Below, piece after piece: positions 1 to 10,225 of a stretch of DNA of 64,000 nt; positions within the stretch are counted from its first letter, which is position 1; every line of letters starts with the position of its first letter. The stretch covers positions 18,561-82,560 of the forward strand of contig NZ_RKHR01000010.1 of the NCBI RefSeq assembly GCF_003752585.1, given 5' to 3'. A model generated the notes under the pieces. That model searched no databases and was not told the DNA's origin. It saw only the letters and a program-made list of their open reading frames with translations. A program made the translations under genes and the position numbers. This DNA comes from Sinobacterium caligoides. Lineage in GTDB: Bacteria > Pseudomonadota > Gammaproteobacteria > Pseudomonadales > Sinobacteriaceae.

Positions 1-714
1 GATATCCTTATTGATCGTATGCGTCGTGAGTTTAGTGTCGAGGCGAATATCGGTAAGCCGCAGGTCGCCTATCGCGAAACGATTCGCAATACTTCTGATA
101 TTGAAGGAAAGTTTGTGCGTCAGTCTGGCGGGCGAGGGCAGTATGGTCATGTCTGGATCAAATTTGAGCCAGCTGATGATAGTAATGCCGAAGAGTTAGA
201 GTTTGTTAGCGAAATCGTCGGTGGCTCTGTGCCTCGTGAGTATATACCGGCAGTGCAGAAGGGTATTGCTGAACAAACTAAGAATGGCGTATTGGCGGGC
301 TATCCTTTGCTGGGTATCAAGGCTACGCTTTACGATGGTTCGTTCCACGATGTTGACTCGAATGAAATGGCTTTTAAGGTTGCGGCAAGCATGGCAACCA
401 AGAAGTTGAGTGAGCATGGTGGTGCAGTGCTGCTTGAACCGATAATGAAGGTTGAGGTGGTTACGCCGGAGAATTATATGGGTGACGTCGTTGGTGATTT
501 GAATCGGCGTCGCGGTATAATTGGCGGCATGGAAGATGGTCCTTCTGGCAAAGTGGTAACTGCAGAGGTACCGTTGGCTCAGATGTTTGGCTATGCAACT
601 GATTTACGTTCTGCGACTCAGGGGCGTGCGACATATGCTATGGAGTTCGACAAATATGCCGAGGCTCCAAAGAATGTTGCAGATGAAATAATTGCAAAAA
701 ACACCGGTAGATAA
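1..714 (+). CDS. fusA: Elongation factor G, C-terminal part (cut by window start)
   Basis: The visible 237 codons are the C-terminal third of EF-G, the GTPase that drives ribosomal translocation and, with RRF, ribosome recycling. The reading frame is open from base 1, so the gene continues upstream. Domain IV is recognised from RGQYGHVWI near visible residue 44 and [18 protein letters not shown] near residue 99; this domain enters the decoding site. Domain V follows, with [18 protein letters not shown] and [12 protein letters not shown]. The nucleotide-binding domain lies outside the window. It is followed 42 bp later by tuf, the normal str-operon order. Identification is certain; the start is not visible. 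Confidence 0.97.
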   Translation, partial: DILIDRMRREFSVEANIGKPQVAYRETIRNTSDIEGKFVRQSGGRGQYGHVWIKFEPADDSNAEELEFVSEIVGGSVPREYIPAVQKGIAEQTKNGVLAGYPLLGIKATLYDGSFHDVDSNEMAFKVAASMATKKLSEHGGAVLLEPIMKVEVVTPENYMGDVVGDLNRRRGIIGGMEDGPSGKVVTAEVPLAQMFGYATDLRSATQGRATYAMEFDKYAEAPKNVADEIIAKNTGR

Positions 715-756
715 CGGCGTTATATTTAACACTTATATATTTAGAGGATCACGAAA

Positions 757-1980
757 GTGGCAAAAGAAAAATTTGAACGTAGTAAGCCGCACGTTAACGT
801 CGGCACCATCGGTCACGTTGACCACGGTAAGACCACACTTACTGCGGCTCTTACCCGTGTATGTGCTGAAGTTTTTGGTGGCGAAGCTGTTGCATTTGAC
901 GGCATCGATAATGCGCCAGAAGAGCGTGAGCGCGGTATCACTATCGCAACATCTCACGTTGAGTATGACTCAACTATCCGTCACTACGCGCACGTAGACT
1001 GCCCGGGTCACGCTGATTATGTTAAGAACATGATCACCGGTGCTGCGCAGATGGATGGCGCTATCCTGGTTTGTGGTGCGACCGATGGTCCAATGCCTCA
1101 GACTCGTGAGCACATCCTGCTTTCGCGTCAGGTTGGCGTACCTTACATTGTTGTTTTCCTTAACAAGGCCGACCTTCTTGCAGAAGACTGTGGTGGCGTT
1201 GATTCTGAGGAATTCGAAGAGATGCAAGAGTTGGTCGAAATGGAGCTGCGTGATCTGCTGAGCCAGTACGACTTCCCTGGCGACGACACGCCAATTATCT
1301 GTGGTTCTGCGCTGATGGCGCTAAACGGCGAAGATGATAACGAGCTAGGTACTACAGCTGTTAAGAAGCTGGTTGAAGCTCTTGATACTTACATCCCTGA
1401 GCCTGAGCGTGCCATCGACGGTGCTTTCATCATGCCGATTGAGGACGTATTCTCGATCTCTGGTCGTGGTACTGTTGTAACTGGTCGTATCGAGCGCGGT
1501 ATTCTTAACACTGGTGACAGCGTTGAGATCGTTGGTATTCGCGACACTCAGACTACTACCTGTACTGGTGTGGAAATGTTCCGCAAGCTGCTTGACGAAG
1601 GTCGTGCAGGTGAGAACGTTGGTGCGCTATTGCGTGGTACTAAGCGTGATGACGTTGAGCGTGGTCAGGTGCTTTGTGCGCCGGGTTCGATCTCTCCTCA
1701 CACTAAGTTTGAAGCAGAAGTATACGTGTTGGGTAAGGATGAAGGCGGACGTCACACTCCATTCTTCAAGGGCTACCGTCCGCAGTTCTACTTCCGTACC
1801 ACTGATATCACTGGCGCTTGTGAGTTGCCAGAGGGTGTTGAGATGGTAATGCCGGGTGATAACGTCCAGATGGTTGTTACTCTAATCAACCCAATTGCCA
1901 TGGATGATGGTCTACGCTTCGCGATTCGTGAAGGTGGTCGTACTGTTGGTGCTGGTGTTGTTGCTAAAATCATCGAGTAA
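757..1980 (+). CDS. tuf: Elongation factor Tu
   Basis: EF-Tu, the GTPase that delivers aminoacyl-tRNA to the ribosomal A site. It starts with GTG, preceded by TAGAGGATC as ribosome binding site. G-domain motifs are present: GHVDHGKT (P-loop, about residue 19), the effector region [14 protein letters not shown] (G3) and NKAD (G4, about residue 136). Domains II and III follow, with [14 protein letters not shown] and the C-terminal [15 protein letters not shown]. At 407 residues it is about 10-13 residues longer than the usual 394-397. The extra length is an acidic stretch right after NKAD ([16 protein letters not shown]). It follows fusA and ends at a strong terminator. Identification is certain. 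Confidence 0.98.
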   Translation: MAKEKFERSKPHVNVGTIGHVDHGKTTLTAALTRVCAEVFGGEAVAFDGIDNAPEERERGITIATSHVEYDSTIRHYAHVDCPGHADYVKNMITGAAQMDGAILVCGATDGPMPQTREHILLSRQVGVPYIVVFLNKADLLAEDCGGVDSEEFEEMQELVEMELRDLLSQYDFPGDDTPIICGSALMALNGEDDNELGTTAVKKLVEALDTYIPEPERAIDGAFIMPIEDVFSISGRGTVVTGRIERGILNTGDSVEIVGIRDTQTTTCTGVEMFRKLLDEGRAGENVGALLRGTKRDDVERGQVLCAPGSISPHTKFEAEVYVLGKDEGGRHTPFFKGYRPQFYFRTTDITGACELPEGVEMVMPGDNVQMVVTLINPIAMDDGLRFAIREGGRTVGAGVVAKIIE

Positions 1981-1995
1981 TATCGGTTGATTACG

Positions 1996-2020
1996 AAAGG
2001 CGCCTTAGGGCGCCTTTTTT
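1996..2020 (+). terminator. Rho-independent terminator after tuf
   Basis: AGGCGCC, loop TTAG, GGCGCCT, then a T run. The stem is seven pairs, extended by flanking A-T pairs. It lies 16 bp after the tuf stop codon and separates the str operon from the S10 operon. Confidence 0.9.
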
Positions 2021-2072
2021 GTGTCTTAATTTCGTTGCTATTGCGCTGTCATGATCGTGCGCAAGAAAAGAT

Positions 2073-2101
2073 TTGACGGGCCACTTGAACGTCTATAGAA
2101 T
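2073..2101 (+). promoter_or_regulatory. S10 operon promoter
   Basis: TTGACG (2073-2078), a 17 bp spacer and TAGAAT (2096-2101), followed by the GC-rich discriminator GCGCAC. The predicted start near 2108 gives a leader of only about 75 nt before rpsJ. This is shorter than the L4-controlled leader of enteric bacteria. The match to the sigma-70 consensus is direct; promoter activity is inferred. Confidence 0.8.
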
Positions 2102-2129
2102 GCGCACTCCATTCGTATGAACCATCTAG

Positions 2130-2495
<366 letters not shown>

Positions 2496-2532
2496 GTTCT
2501 TCCTGCTTTAAGGAAACGAACAAGTCAGGATG

Positions 2533-2622
2533 AACCCCTATTGAAAGTCTGGGGTTTTATATAAGTTAGTGTGACGCACATCGAGTGCGGCCATAGCGGG
2601 TATAGCCCCATACGCTAAGAGG
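2533..2622 (+). other. Structured rpsJ-rplC spacer (possible attenuator)
   Basis: Three potential RNA hairpins lie in this spacer. The first is AACCCC (2533-2538) pairing with GGGGTT (2551-2556), followed by TTATAT, which resembles a weak terminator. The second is CGCAC (2575-2579) with GTGCG (2585-2589). The third is formed by AGCG..GTAT with ATAC..GCT around 2594-2616. The rplC ribosome binding site AAGAGG (2617-2622) follows directly. The pairings are visible; a regulatory role is inferred. Confidence 0.4.
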
Positions 2623-2630
2623 TTATTGTG

Positions 2631-3266
2631 ATGACTATTGGTATAGTCGGCCTAAAACGCGGTATGACACGAGTGTTTACCGATGAAGGTGTCTCCATTC
2701 CGGTTACTGTGATTGAGGCTTCGCCCAATCGTGTAACTCAGATCAAAACAGTTGATACTGACGGCTATGACGCTGTTCAGATTACAACTGGTTCTCGTCG
2801 CGCGTCTCGCGTGAGCAAGGCAGCAGCTGGTCATTATGCTAAGGCAAGCGTAGAAGCTGGTCGTGGTGTCTGGGAATTCCGTTTGGAAGATGCATCTGCG
2901 GAGCTGGCCCTTGGCGGCGAGCTGACAGTTGAAGCTTTCGAAGCTGGCCAGAAAATTGATGTTACTGGTCAGTCTAAAGGTAAAGGTTTCCAGGGTGGTA
3001 TCAAGCGTTGGAATTTCTCCATGCAGGATGCTACACACGGTAACTCGATCTCTCACCGTTCAAACGGTTCTATTGGTATGTGTCAGACCCCTGGTCGCGT
3101 CTTCAAAGGTAAGAAGATGTCCGGTCATATGGGTTCTGAGCGCACAACCACACAGAATCTAGAAGTTGTGCGGGTAGATGTCGAGCGCAACCTGATATTG
3201 GTTAAGGGTCCAGTTCCTGGTGCCAACGGTGGCGACGTTATTATTCGCCCAGCCGTTAAAGCTTAA
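2631..3266 (+). CDS. rplC: 50S ribosomal protein L3
   Basis: L3 is an early assembly protein of the 50S subunit whose long extension reaches toward the peptidyl transferase centre. ATG 2631 is chosen over the GTG three bases earlier because AAGAGG then sits 8 bases upstream and the family normally starts M(T)IGIVG. The protein has 211 residues. The motif [23 protein letters not shown] is recognised; its glutamine in CQTPG corresponds to the residue methylated by PrmB in E. coli. The C-terminus ([21 protein letters not shown]) is typical. Second gene of the S10 operon, 18 bp before rplD. Confidence 0.97.
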   Translation: MTIGIVGLKRGMTRVFTDEGVSIPVTVIEASPNRVTQIKTVDTDGYDAVQITTGSRRASRVSKAAAGHYAKASVEAGRGVWEFRLEDASAELALGGELTVEAFEAGQKIDVTGQSKGKGFQGGIKRWNFSMQDATHGNSISHRSNGSIGMCQTPGRVFKGKKMSGHMGSERTTTQNLEVVRVDVERNLILVKGPVPGANGGDVIIRPAVKA

Positions 3267-3284
3267 TACTAGGGAGTTTTGAGC

Positions 3285-3887
3285 ATGCAGCTAAATATAG
3301 CCGGTGCAGGGACCTTAGAAGTTTCTGACACAGCATTTGCAAGAGAATTTAACGAAGACTTGGTTCACCAAGTAGTAACTGCCTATCTGGCAGGTGCTCG
3401 TCAAGGTACCCGTGCACAGAAGAACCGCGCTGCGGTTTCTGGTGGCGGTGCTAAGCCTTGGCGCCAAAAAGGTACTGGCCGCGCGCGTGCCGGTACAATC
3501 CGCAGCCCAATATGGCGTTCAGGTGGTGTTACATTTGCTGCTCAACCTCAGGATTTTTCACTGAAGTTGAATCGTAAGATGTATCGTGCCGCTCTTCAGA
3601 CTATCTGGTCTGAATTGCTTCGTCAGGAACGTGTTGTCGTAGTGGAAGACTTCGCTATTGATGCACCAAAGACCAAGCTTCTGAAAGCTAAGCTTTCAGA
3701 AGCCGGTCTAGAGAACGTACTGATTGTTACTGAAGAAGTTGATACCAGCTTGTTCCTAGCGGCTCGCAACCTGCATAAGGTTGATGTACGTGATGTTTCT
3801 GGTGTTGATCCAGTTAGTCTTGTTGGCTTCGATAAAGTGTTGGTAACTGTTGCCGCACTTAAGAAAGTTGAAGAGGGACTATCATGA
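3285..3887 (+). CDS. rplD: 50S ribosomal protein L4
   Basis: L4 binds 23S rRNA domain I, and its loop lines the peptide exit tunnel. In enteric bacteria it also represses its own operon. The start at ATG 3285 has AGGGAG upstream and gives [18 protein letters not shown], matching the family start; a TTG six bases earlier is less likely. The protein has 200 residues. The tunnel loop is recognised in [19 protein letters not shown], and the C-terminal half carries [20 protein letters not shown]. Its stop overlaps the rplW start by four bases (ATGA), which suggests translational coupling. Confidence 0.97.
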   Translation: MQLNIAGAGTLEVSDTAFAREFNEDLVHQVVTAYLAGARQGTRAQKNRAAVSGGGAKPWRQKGTGRARAGTIRSPIWRSGGVTFAAQPQDFSLKLNRKMYRAALQTIWSELLRQERVVVVEDFAIDAPKTKLLKAKLSEAGLENVLIVTEEVDTSLFLAARNLHKVDVRDVSGVDPVSLVGFDKVLVTVAALKKVEEGLS

Positions 3888-4177
3888 ATCAGGAACGCGT
3901 ATTCAAAGTAGTGATGGGTCCACACGTATCTGAAAAAGCTGCCATGGCTGCCGAGAGCAACCAAGTGGTTTTTAAAGTTGCTGTTGACGCTACCAAGCTA
4001 GAAGTTAAAAACGCCGTTGAGAAGATCTTTGATGTGAAAGTTGAAGGTGTTCGCGTAGTTAACGTAAAGGGCAAATGCAAAATGAACCGTTATGGTCAAG
4101 TTCGCAAGCCTAGCTGGAAAAAAGCATACGTTAGCTTAGCGGAAGGTCAAGACATTGACTTCGCAGCAGCCGAATAA
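3884..4177 (+). CDS. rplW: 50S ribosomal protein L23
   Basis: L23 sits at the exit of the nascent-peptide tunnel and is the docking site for trigger factor and SRP. The protein has 97 residues, close to the usual 100. It begins [19 protein letters not shown] and contains [20 protein letters not shown] and the basic loop [18 protein letters not shown]. The start codon overlaps the rplD stop as ATGA. An AAGGAG site for rplB follows the stop codon. Confidence 0.96.
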   Translation: MNQERVFKVVMGPHVSEKAAMAAESNQVVFKVAVDATKLEVKNAVEKIFDVKVEGVRVVNVKGKCKMNRYGQVRKPSWKKAYVSLAEGQDIDFAAAE

Positions 4178-4191
4178 AGGAGATAGGTAGA

Positions 4192-5019
4192 ATGGCTATT
4201 GTAAAAATGAAACCTACTTCTCCTGGTCGCCGTCACGTAGTTCGTATCGTAAGTGATGAGCTACATAAAGGCGCGCCGCACAAAGCGTTGCTGGAGAAGA
4301 AGAGTAAGTCTGGCGGTCGTAATAACAACGGTCGTATCACTACTCGTCACATTGGTGGTGGACACAAGCAGCACTATCGCGTTATTGACTTTAAGCGAGT
4401 CAAAGACGGTATTGCGGCGACTGTTGAACGCCTAGAGTACGATCCCAATCGTACGGCTCACATTGCTCTTATCTGTTACGCAGATGGTGAGCGCGCTTAT
4501 ATTATCGCTCCTAAGGGCGTTAAAGCAGGTGATGAGCTCATGTCTGGTGAAGCTGCGCCAATCAAAGTGGGTAACACTTTGCCGCTGCGTAATGTTCCAC
4601 TAGGTTCAACCGTTCACGCTATTGAGCTTAAGCCAGGTAAGGGTGCGCAAATTGCACGTTCTGCCGGTACTTCTGCTCAGTTAGTTGCTCGTGAAGGTCG
4701 TCACGTTACTCTACGTCTCCGCTCCGGCGAAATGCGTAAAGTGCTTGCAGACTGTCGCGCAACATTAGGCGAAGTATCTAACAGCGAACACAGCTTACGT
4801 AAGCTGGGTAAAGCTGGTGCTTCACGCTGGCGTGGTGTTCGTCCAACCGTTCGCGGTGTCGCGATGAACCCTGTAGATCACCCACATGGTGGTGGTGAAG
4901 GTCGTACCTCTGGTGGCCGTCATCCAGTTTCACCTTGGGGAACTCCTACTAAGGGCTTCAAGACTCGTAAGAACAAACGTACTGATAAGCTAATCGTGCG
5001 TCGTCGCGGTTCTAAGTAA
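4192..5019 (+). CDS. rplB: 50S ribosomal protein L2
   Basis: L2 is a primary 23S rRNA-binding protein needed for subunit association and for peptidyl transferase assembly. It has 275 residues and begins [17 protein letters not shown]. Conserved segments include [20 protein letters not shown] and, near residue 224, [16 protein letters not shown]. The latter contains the histidine placed close to the peptidyl transferase centre. The C-terminus is rich in K and R, as expected. AAAGGAGAT lies upstream of the ATG. Confidence 0.97.
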   Translation: MAIVKMKPTSPGRRHVVRIVSDELHKGAPHKALLEKKSKSGGRNNNGRITTRHIGGGHKQHYRVIDFKRVKDGIAATVERLEYDPNRTAHIALICYADGERAYIIAPKGVKAGDELMSGEAAPIKVGNTLPLRNVPLGSTVHAIELKPGKGAQIARSAGTSAQLVAREGRHVTLRLRSGEMRKVLADCRATLGEVSNSEHSLRKLGKAGASRWRGVRPTVRGVAMNPVDHPHGGGEGRTSGGRHPVSPWGTPTKGFKTRKNKRTDKLIVRRRGSK

Positions 5020-5047
5020 CTGCGCGATAGATAGAGAGGAATTAGTT

Positions 5048-5323
5048 GTGCCACGTTCACTAAAGAAAGGTCCTTTTATCGATCTTCACCTGTTGAAGAA
5101 AGTTGAAAAGGCACTGGACAGCAACGATAAGCGTCCAATCAAAACTTGGTCGCGCCGCTCCATGATCAGCCCAGATATGGTTGGACTGACTCTAGCGGTA
5201 CATAACGGTCGCCAGCACGTGCCAGTATTGGTTAACGAAGAAATGGTCGGTCATAAACTGGGCGAATTTGCTGTAACGCGTACCTATAAAGGTCACGTTG
5301 CAGACAAGAAAGCCAAGCGCTAA
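5048..5323 (+). CDS. rpsS: 30S ribosomal protein S19
   Basis: S19 lies in the 30S head and works with S13 near the A-site tRNA. Translation starts at GTG, with AGAGGAATTA upstream. The protein (91 residues) begins [20 protein letters not shown]. The family segments [26 protein letters not shown] and [13 protein letters not shown] are all present. It follows rplB by 28 bp and precedes rplV by 12 bp in the S10 operon. Confidence 0.97.
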   Translation: MPRSLKKGPFIDLHLLKKVEKALDSNDKRPIKTWSRRSMISPDMVGLTLAVHNGRQHVPVLVNEEMVGHKLGEFAVTRTYKGHVADKKAKR

Positions 5324-5335
5324 GGGGTTATTGAG

Positions 5336-5671
5336 ATGGAAGTATCCGCCAAGCTGAAAGGTGCGCGTATATCTGCTCAAAAAGCTCGTTTGGTAGCTGA
5401 TCAGATCCGCGGCAAGTCTGTTGAGGAAGCACTAGATATCCTAGCGTTTTCTAACAAGAAGGCTGCAGAAATCATCAAGAAAATTGTTGATTCTGCGATT
5501 GCCAATGCCGAACACAACGAAGGTGCTGATATCGACGAACTGTCAATATCTACCATCTTTGTTGATGAAGGTATGACTATGAAGCGTATCCGCCCGCGTG
5601 CCAAAGGTCGTGCAGATCGTATTATGAAGCGCAGTTGTCATATCACTGTCAAAGTCGCTGACATTAACTAG
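5336..5671 (+). CDS. rplV: 50S ribosomal protein L22
   Basis: L22 contributes, with L4, to the constriction of the peptide exit tunnel; mutations in its hairpin give macrolide resistance in other bacteria. The protein has 111 residues and begins [20 protein letters not shown]. The extended beta-hairpin is recognised in [21 protein letters not shown] (about residues 81-101). AAGGGGTTATTGAG serves as ribosome binding region. The gene lies between rpsS and rpsC in the expected order. Confidence 0.97.
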   Translation: MEVSAKLKGARISAQKARLVADQIRGKSVEEALDILAFSNKKAAEIIKKIVDSAIANAEHNEGADIDELSISTIFVDEGMTMKRIRPRAKGRADRIMKRSCHITVKVADIN

Positions 5672-5682
5672 GAGAGTGCCAG

Positions 5683-6360
5683 ATGGGTCAGAAAGTACAC
5701 CCCACCGGTATCCGACTCGGTATCGTCAAGAGTCACAACTCTGTCTGGTATGCCGACAAGCAGGGTTACGCTAAGAACCTGATTAACGATCTTGAAGTTC
5801 GCTCTTTTGTTGAAAAAGAACTTGCTCATGCATCAGTTAGCCGCATTCTTATCGAACGCCCAGCTCAAAGCTGCAGACTGACTATTTTCACCGCTCGCCC
5901 CGGTATCGTTATCGGTAAGAAAGGTGAAGATGTAGATAAGCTACGTAAGAAGCTTACCGCAATGACTGGCGTTCCTGTCCAGATCAACATCGAAGAGATC
6001 CGCAAGCCGGACCTCGACGCTAAGTTGACTGCTCAGAACGTTGCTCAGCAGCTAGAACGTCGTGTGATGTTCCGTCGTGCTATGAAGCGCGCGGTCCAGA
6101 ACGCAATGCGTCAAGGTGCACTAGGTGTAAAGATTCAGATCGGTGGTCGTCTTGGCGGCGCTGAGATCGCACGTAGCGAGTGGTACCGTGAAGGTCGCGT
6201 TCCGCTACATACATTGCGTGCTGATATCGATTATGCAACCTATGAAGCTCACACTACTTATGGTGTGTTGGGTATCAAGGTGTGGATCTTTAAGGGCGAA
6301 ATTCTAGAAAACGAACTTCCAGCTGTCGAAAAAAAGCCAGCAAAGAAGTCTGCTAAGTAA
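5683..6360 (+). CDS. rpsC: 30S ribosomal protein S3
   Basis: S3 is part of the mRNA entry tunnel and contributes to the ribosomal helicase activity. It begins [20 protein letters not shown]. The KH type II domain carries [18 protein letters not shown] (about residues 74-91). The C-terminal domain has [22 protein letters not shown] with its conserved basic residues. The protein has 225 residues, slightly shorter than the enteric 233, and ends in a lysine-rich tail (KKPAKKSAK). It is followed 11 bp later by rplP. Confidence 0.97.
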   Translation: MGQKVHPTGIRLGIVKSHNSVWYADKQGYAKNLINDLEVRSFVEKELAHASVSRILIERPAQSCRLTIFTARPGIVIGKKGEDVDKLRKKLTAMTGVPVQINIEEIRKPDLDAKLTAQNVAQQLERRVMFRRAMKRAVQNAMRQGALGVKIQIGGRLGGAEIARSEWYREGRVPLHTLRADIDYATYEAHTTYGVLGIKVWIFKGEILENELPAVEKKPAKKSAK

Positions 6361-6371
6361 GGAGTACGCCA

Positions 6372-6785
6372 ATGTTATTGCCGAAGCGTACAAAGTTTCG
6401 CAAGATGATGAAGGGCCGCAACCGCGGCCTAGCACACCGTGGTAGCAAGGTCTCCTTCGGTGAATATGCGTTGAAAGCTACAGGTCGTGGTCGTATCACT
6501 GCTCGTCAAATCGAAGCAGCTCGTCGCGCTATGACTCGTCATATCAAACGTGGTGGTAAAATCTGGATTCGCGTTTTTCCTGATAAGCCGATTACTCAGA
6601 AGCCTCTTGAGGTTCGTCAGGGTAAAGGTAAGGGTAACGTTGAGTACTGGGTTGCTCTAATACAGCCAGGTAAAATCCTGTACGAAGTAGAGGGTGTCTC
6701 TGAAGAGCTTGCTCGCGAAGCATTCGCGCTTGCTGCAGCAAAGATTCCAGTTGCCACTGCTTTCGTTAAACGGACGGTAATGTGA
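6372..6785 (+). CDS. rplP: 50S ribosomal protein L16
   Basis: L16 organises the A-site region of the 50S subunit and is incorporated late in assembly. The protein has 137 residues. It begins [19 protein letters not shown] and contains [15 protein letters not shown] and [19 protein letters not shown]. The arginine in RVFPDKP corresponds to the residue hydroxylated by YcfD/RoxA in E. coli. AAGGAG precedes the ATG. The stop overlaps the next start as TGATG, which suggests translational coupling to rpmC. Confidence 0.97.
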   Translation: MLLPKRTKFRKMMKGRNRGLAHRGSKVSFGEYALKATGRGRITARQIEAARRAMTRHIKRGGKIWIRVFPDKPITQKPLEVRQGKGKGNVEYWVALIQPGKILYEVEGVSEELAREAFALAAAKIPVATAFVKRTVM

Positions 6786-6976
6786 TGAATACAACTGAAT
6801 TGAAAGCTAAAAGCGTTGAAGAGCTTAAGGCTCAGCTACTGACATTGCTCGAAGAGCAATTTAAGTTGCGTATGCAGAAGGCTACTGGTCAGTTGAATCA
6901 GTCGCATTTGCTAAAGGCTACTCGTCGTGATATCGCACGGGTAACAACCGTGTTGAATCAAAAGGCAGGTAATTAA
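6785..6976 (+). CDS. rpmC: 50S ribosomal protein L29
   Basis: L29 is a small helical protein near the tunnel exit, next to L23. ATG 6785 is chosen over the GTG at 6782: it gives the normal 63-residue length and the TGATG stop/start junction with rplP. The helical hairpin is recognised in [18 protein letters not shown] and [16 protein letters not shown], followed by [12 protein letters not shown]. It is followed by rpsQ after two bases, as in other gammaproteobacteria. Confidence 0.95.
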   Translation: MNTTELKAKSVEELKAQLLTLLEEQFKLRMQKATGQLNQSHLLKATRRDIARVTTVLNQKAGN

Positions 6977-6978
6977 TC

Positions 6979-7239
6979 ATGGCTGAAGCAACAACTGCAC
7001 GTACCGCGACCGGTAAAGTGACTAGCAACAAAATGGATAAAACCGTTACTGTTCTAGTTGAGCGTCGTGTTAAGCATGCGATCTACGGCAAATATATCAC
7101 TCGCTCATCTAAGCTACATGCACATGATGAAAGCAATGAGTGTAAAATTGGCGACGTAGTGACCATCCAGGAAACTCGTCCGTTGTCTAAGACTAAGTCT
7201 TGGGCTTTGGTCAAGATTGAAGAGCGCGCTGAAGCTTAA
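6979..7239 (+). CDS. rpsQ: 30S ribosomal protein S17
   Basis: S17 is a primary 16S rRNA-binding protein of the 30S body with an OB fold. The protein has 86 residues. After a short variable N-terminus come [22 protein letters not shown] and [16 protein letters not shown], both typical. The tail [16 protein letters not shown] is also conserved. AGGTAATTAATC upstream is a modest ribosome binding site. Traditionally the last gene of the S10 operon; 51 bp follow before rplN. Confidence 0.96.
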   Translation: MAEATTARTATGKVTSNKMDKTVTVLVERRVKHAIYGKYITRSSKLHAHDESNECKIGDVVTIQETRPLSKTKSWALVKIEERAEA

Positions 7240-7290
7240 GTCTTAGGACTTGAGCTCGCTTCTAACGAAGAGCGACTCCCGGAGTAAAGA

Positions 7291-7659
7291 ATGATTCAGA
7301 CACAATCCTACCTTGATGTAGCAGACAACAGTGGCGCACGCCGTGTTATGTGTATCAAGGTATTAGGTGGTTCACATCGCCGCTATGCGCGCGTTGGTGA
7401 CATCATCAAAGTTACCGTCAAGGAAGCAATTCCTCGCGGTAAAGTCAAGAAGGGTCAGGTAATGAACGCAGTAGTCGTTCGTACCAAGCAAGGCGTACGT
7501 CGTAATGACGGTTCAAAGATTAAGTTCGATGACAACGCCGCGGTATTGTTGAATGCCAGCAACGCCCCTATTGGCACACGTATTTTTGGGCCAGTTACTC
7601 GTGAATTGCGCTCAGAAAAGTTCATGAAAATTGTTTCTTTGGCTCCAGAAGTACTTTAA
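7291..7659 (+). CDS. rplN: 50S ribosomal protein L14
   Basis: L14 sits at the subunit interface and forms intersubunit bridge B8; RsfS silences ribosomes by binding it. The protein has 122 residues and begins [20 protein letters not shown]. It also carries [20 protein letters not shown] and the signature [17 protein letters not shown]. First gene of the spc operon. No consensus promoter stands out in the 51 bp before it, so it may be co-transcribed with the S10 operon. Confidence 0.97.
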   Translation: MIQTQSYLDVADNSGARRVMCIKVLGGSHRRYARVGDIIKVTVKEAIPRGKVKKGQVMNAVVVRTKQGVRRNDGSKIKFDDNAAVLLNASNAPIGTRIFGPVTRELRSEKFMKIVSLAPEVL

Positions 7660-7690
7660 GTACTTCTTGGACGAAGATCGAGGTCTGAAA

Positions 7691-8005
7691 ATGCGTAAGA
7701 TTAAGCGTGACGACGAAATAATCGTTATCGCCGGCAAAGACAAGGGTAAGCGCGGTAAGGTTTCTTCTGTTAAGAAGGATGGCCGTCTTGTTGTTTCTGG
7801 TATTAATGTTATTAAGAAGCATCAAAAGCCTAACCCTCAAGCGGGTGTAGCTGGTGGGATTATCGAAAAGGAGGCTGCAATTCAGGCTTCCAATGTTGCG
7901 ATTTTTAACCCAAACACTAACAAAGCTGATCGAGTAGGTTTCAAAGTAGAGGGCGACGTTAAAACTCGCATCTACAAATCTACTGGCGAAGCTATTGATG
8001 CTTAA
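7691..8005 (+). CDS. rplX: 50S ribosomal protein L24
   Basis: L24 is one of two initiator proteins of 50S assembly. ATG 7691 is chosen because it gives [20 protein letters not shown], the family start (KOW motif), and a normal length of 104 residues. The longer open frame that begins near 7631 runs back into rplN and is not used. Conserved segments are [21 protein letters not shown] and [29 protein letters not shown] lies just upstream. Confidence 0.96.
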   Translation: MRKIKRDDEIIVIAGKDKGKRGKVSSVKKDGRLVVSGINVIKKHQKPNPQAGVAGGIIEKEAAIQASNVAIFNPNTNKADRVGFKVEGDVKTRIYKSTGEAIDA

Positions 8006-8024
8006 GGTGTCTTGAGGGTTTATA

Positions 8025-8564
8025 ATGGCTAATTTGCAAGAAATCTACAAAAGCGAGCTGATGGCTAAGCTGCAAGAAGAGCTTAACCTAAAGAACGTAA
8101 TGGAAGTGCCACGTATCACTAAAATCACCCTGAATATGGGTGTAGGTGAGGCGTTGGGTGATAAGAAAGTTCTAGAACATGCTGTGGGCGATCTAGAGAA
8201 AATCGTTGGTCAGAAAGTTGTGGTCACTAAAGCGCGCAAGTCTATTGCGGGTTTTAAGGTTCGCGAAGACTGGCCAATCGGTTGTAAGGTAACTCTGCGC
8301 GGTGAGCGCATGTATGAGTTCCTTGATCGCTTGATTGCTATTGCTATTCCACGTATTCGTGATTTCCGGGGCTTGAACCCGAAGTCGTTTGACGGTCGTG
8401 GTAACTATGCAATGGGTGTGACTGAGCAGATCATCTTCCCTGAAATTGAATACGACAAGATAGATGCACTACGTGGTTTGGATATTGCTATCACAACCTC
8501 GGCTCGCACTGACGACGAAGGTCGCGCATTGCTACGTGCATTTAACTTCCCGTTTAAGAACTAA
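8025..8564 (+). CDS. rplE: 50S ribosomal protein L5
   Basis: L5 binds 5S rRNA and contacts P-site tRNA in the central protuberance. It has 179 residues, equal to the enteric protein. Family segments include [15 protein letters not shown] (about residue 28), [20 protein letters not shown] and [32 protein letters not shown] upstream provides a ribosome binding site. It lies between rplX and rpsN in the spc operon. Confidence 0.97.
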   Translation: MANLQEIYKSELMAKLQEELNLKNVMEVPRITKITLNMGVGEALGDKKVLEHAVGDLEKIVGQKVVVTKARKSIAGFKVREDWPIGCKVTLRGERMYEFLDRLIAIAIPRIRDFRGLNPKSFDGRGNYAMGVTEQIIFPEIEYDKIDALRGLDIAITTSARTDDEGRALLRAFNFPFKN

Positions 8565-8575
8565 GGGCTAGTAAA

Positions 8576-8881
8576 ATGGCGAAGAAATCTATGATCGCTC
8601 GCGAAGCAAAGCGTGAGCGCACCGTTGCGAAGTTTGCTACTAAGCGTGCTGAACTGAAGGCAATTATTGTTAACCCAACCTCCTCTGATGAGCAGGTTTG
8701 GGATGCTCAAATTGCGCTACAGAAGCAGCCACGTAATGCTAGCGCTAGTCGTCAGCGTCGACGTTGCCAGATAACTGGCCGTCCACACGGCGTATACCGC
8801 AAGTTTGGTCTGTGTCGTAACAAGTTGCGTGAAGCGGCTATGCGCGGCGACATTCCAGGTCTTGTTAAGGCCAGCTGGTAA
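8576..8881 (+). CDS. rpsN: 30S ribosomal protein S14 (zinc-free long form)
   Basis: S14 is a late-assembling protein of the 30S head. The protein is the 101-residue form. It carries [24 protein letters not shown] but lacks the paired CxxC motifs of the short zinc-binding form. This is the usual state in gammaproteobacteria. The start is [17 protein letters not shown]. It lies between rplE and rpsH. Confidence 0.97.
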   Translation: MAKKSMIAREAKRERTVAKFATKRAELKAIIVNPTSSDEQVWDAQIALQKQPRNASASRQRRRCQITGRPHGVYRKFGLCRNKLREAAMRGDIPGLVKASW

Positions 8882-8901
8882 TTTAAATTTAGGAGCTAGC
8901 T

Positions 8902-9297
8902 ATGAGTATGCAAGATCCGTTGGCGGATATGTTAACCCGTATCCGTAACGCCCAAATGGCTGCGAAGCCATCTGTTAGCATGCCTTCATCTAAGTTGAAG
9001 GTCGCAGTTGCTAACGTGCTTAAAGAAGAAGGTTACGTAACCGATTTAAGCGTCAGTGATGTTGAAGGTAAGGTCGTTCTTAACATCGATTTAAAATATT
9101 TCGAAGGCAAGCCTGTCATCGAAGAGATCGATCGTGTAAGCCGCCCAAGCCTACGTCAATACGTCGGTTCAGGTGACCTACCAAAAGTACGTGGTGGTCT
9201 AGGCGTGGCAATTGTTACTACCTCTAAGGGTGTAATGACTGACCGTGCAGCCCGTGCTGCAGGTGTTGGTGGCGAAGTGCTTTGCACTGTCTTCTAA
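8902..9297 (+). CDS. rpsH: 30S ribosomal protein S8
   Basis: S8 binds helix 21 of 16S rRNA; in E. coli it also represses the spc operon by binding its mRNA near rplE. The protein has 131 residues and begins [18 protein letters not shown]. It carries [22 protein letters not shown] and ends [22 protein letters not shown], the conserved C-terminal RNA-binding region. AGGAGCTAGCT upstream is a strong ribosome binding site. It is followed by rplF. Confidence 0.97.
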   Translation: MSMQDPLADMLTRIRNAQMAAKPSVSMPSSKLKVAVANVLKEEGYVTDLSVSDVEGKVVLNIDLKYFEGKPVIEEIDRVSRPSLRQYVGSGDLPKVRGGLGVAIVTTSKGVMTDRAARAAGVGGEVLCTVF

Positions 9298-9322
9298 CAA
9301 TACTAGGTTAAGAGAAAGAATT

Positions 9323-9856
9323 ATGTCACGAGTAGCAAAAAGTCCTGTACAGCTCCCTAGTGGAGTTGAGGTTACTCTTAAAGGCCAGAACCTATCTGTT
9401 AAAGGTGGTAAAGGTACTTTAGAGCTGGTCGTTCACGATTCCGTTACCGTTAACCAAGACGAAAGTGTTTTAACCTTTGAAGCGGCTGCTGGCGATAAGT
9501 CAGCTTCAGCTTTAGCGGGAACAATGCGTTCACTTGTTAACAACATGGTAATTGGTGTTAGCGAAGGCTTCGAGAAAAAGTTGATTCTTAATGGTGTCGG
9601 TTACCGTGCGAAAGCAAGCGGTAAGGTGCTGAATCTAACTCTCGGTTTTTCGCATCCAGTGAATTACGAACTGCCTGAAGGTGTTAGTGCCACAACGCCA
9701 TCTCAAACTGAGATCGTTATTAGTGGTTCTGATAAGCAAAAGGTTGGTCAAGCGGCTGCAGAGATTCGTGCCTATCGTCCACCAGAGCCTTATAAGGGCA
9801 AGGGTGTGCGTTACGCGGACGAACATGTACGTCGTAAAGAAGCCAAGAAGAAGTAA
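9323..9856 (+). CDS. rplF: 50S ribosomal protein L6
   Basis: L6 has two similar domains and sits near the factor-binding site and the sarcin-ricin loop. ATG 9323 gives [17 protein letters not shown], the family start, and 177 residues, the normal length. The open frame reaching back to 9245 lies within rpsH and is not used. Conserved segments are [19 protein letters not shown] and the C-terminal [21 protein letters not shown]. Confidence 0.97.
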   Translation: MSRVAKSPVQLPSGVEVTLKGQNLSVKGGKGTLELVVHDSVTVNQDESVLTFEAAAGDKSASALAGTMRSLVNNMVIGVSEGFEKKLILNGVGYRAKASGKVLNLTLGFSHPVNYELPEGVSATTPSQTEIVISGSDKQKVGQAAAEIRAYRPPEPYKGKGVRYADEHVRRKEAKKK

Positions 9857-9865
9857 GGTAAAATC

Positions 9866-10216
9866 ATGAGCGTGAAGAATGAATCAAGACAGCGCCGTGC
9901 ACGTCGTGCACGCGCTAAGATGCGCGAGTTAGGTGCTGTTCGCCTAGCCGTCCATCGCACTCCTCGCCACATCTACGCACAGGTGATCTCACCTGAAGGC
10001 GACAAGGTGTTGGCCCAGGCGTCGACCCTGGATAGCGCACTGCGTGCAGGCAAAACTGGTAACAAGGAAGCTGCTGCGGCAGTGGGTAAGCTTGTTGCTG
10101 AGCGTGCTAAAGAAGCAGGTATCTCAAAAGTAGCGTTCGATCGTAGTGGTTTCCAGTACCACGGTCGTGTACAGGCCTTGGCCGACGCTGCACGTGAAGC
10201 TGGATTGGAGTTCTAA
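9866..10216 (+). CDS. rplR: 50S ribosomal protein L18
   Basis: L18 binds 5S rRNA together with L5 and L25 and anchors it in the central protuberance. The protein has 116 residues. The N-terminus is basic ([17 protein letters not shown]), followed by [20 protein letters not shown]. The C-terminus [26 protein letters not shown] is highly conserved. The gene is tightly packed, nine bases after rplF and nine before rpsE. Confidence 0.97.
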   Translation: MSVKNESRQRRARRARAKMRELGAVRLAVHRTPRHIYAQVISPEGDKVLAQASTLDSALRAGKTGNKEAAAAVGKLVAERAKEAGISKVAFDRSGFQYHGRVQALADAAREAGLEF

Positions 10217-10225
10217 GGTAAAAAT

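Noticed and set aside
2652..3056. 134-codon antisense frame inside rplC
   Set aside because: Lies wholly opposite a conserved ribosomal protein gene; typical shadow frame.
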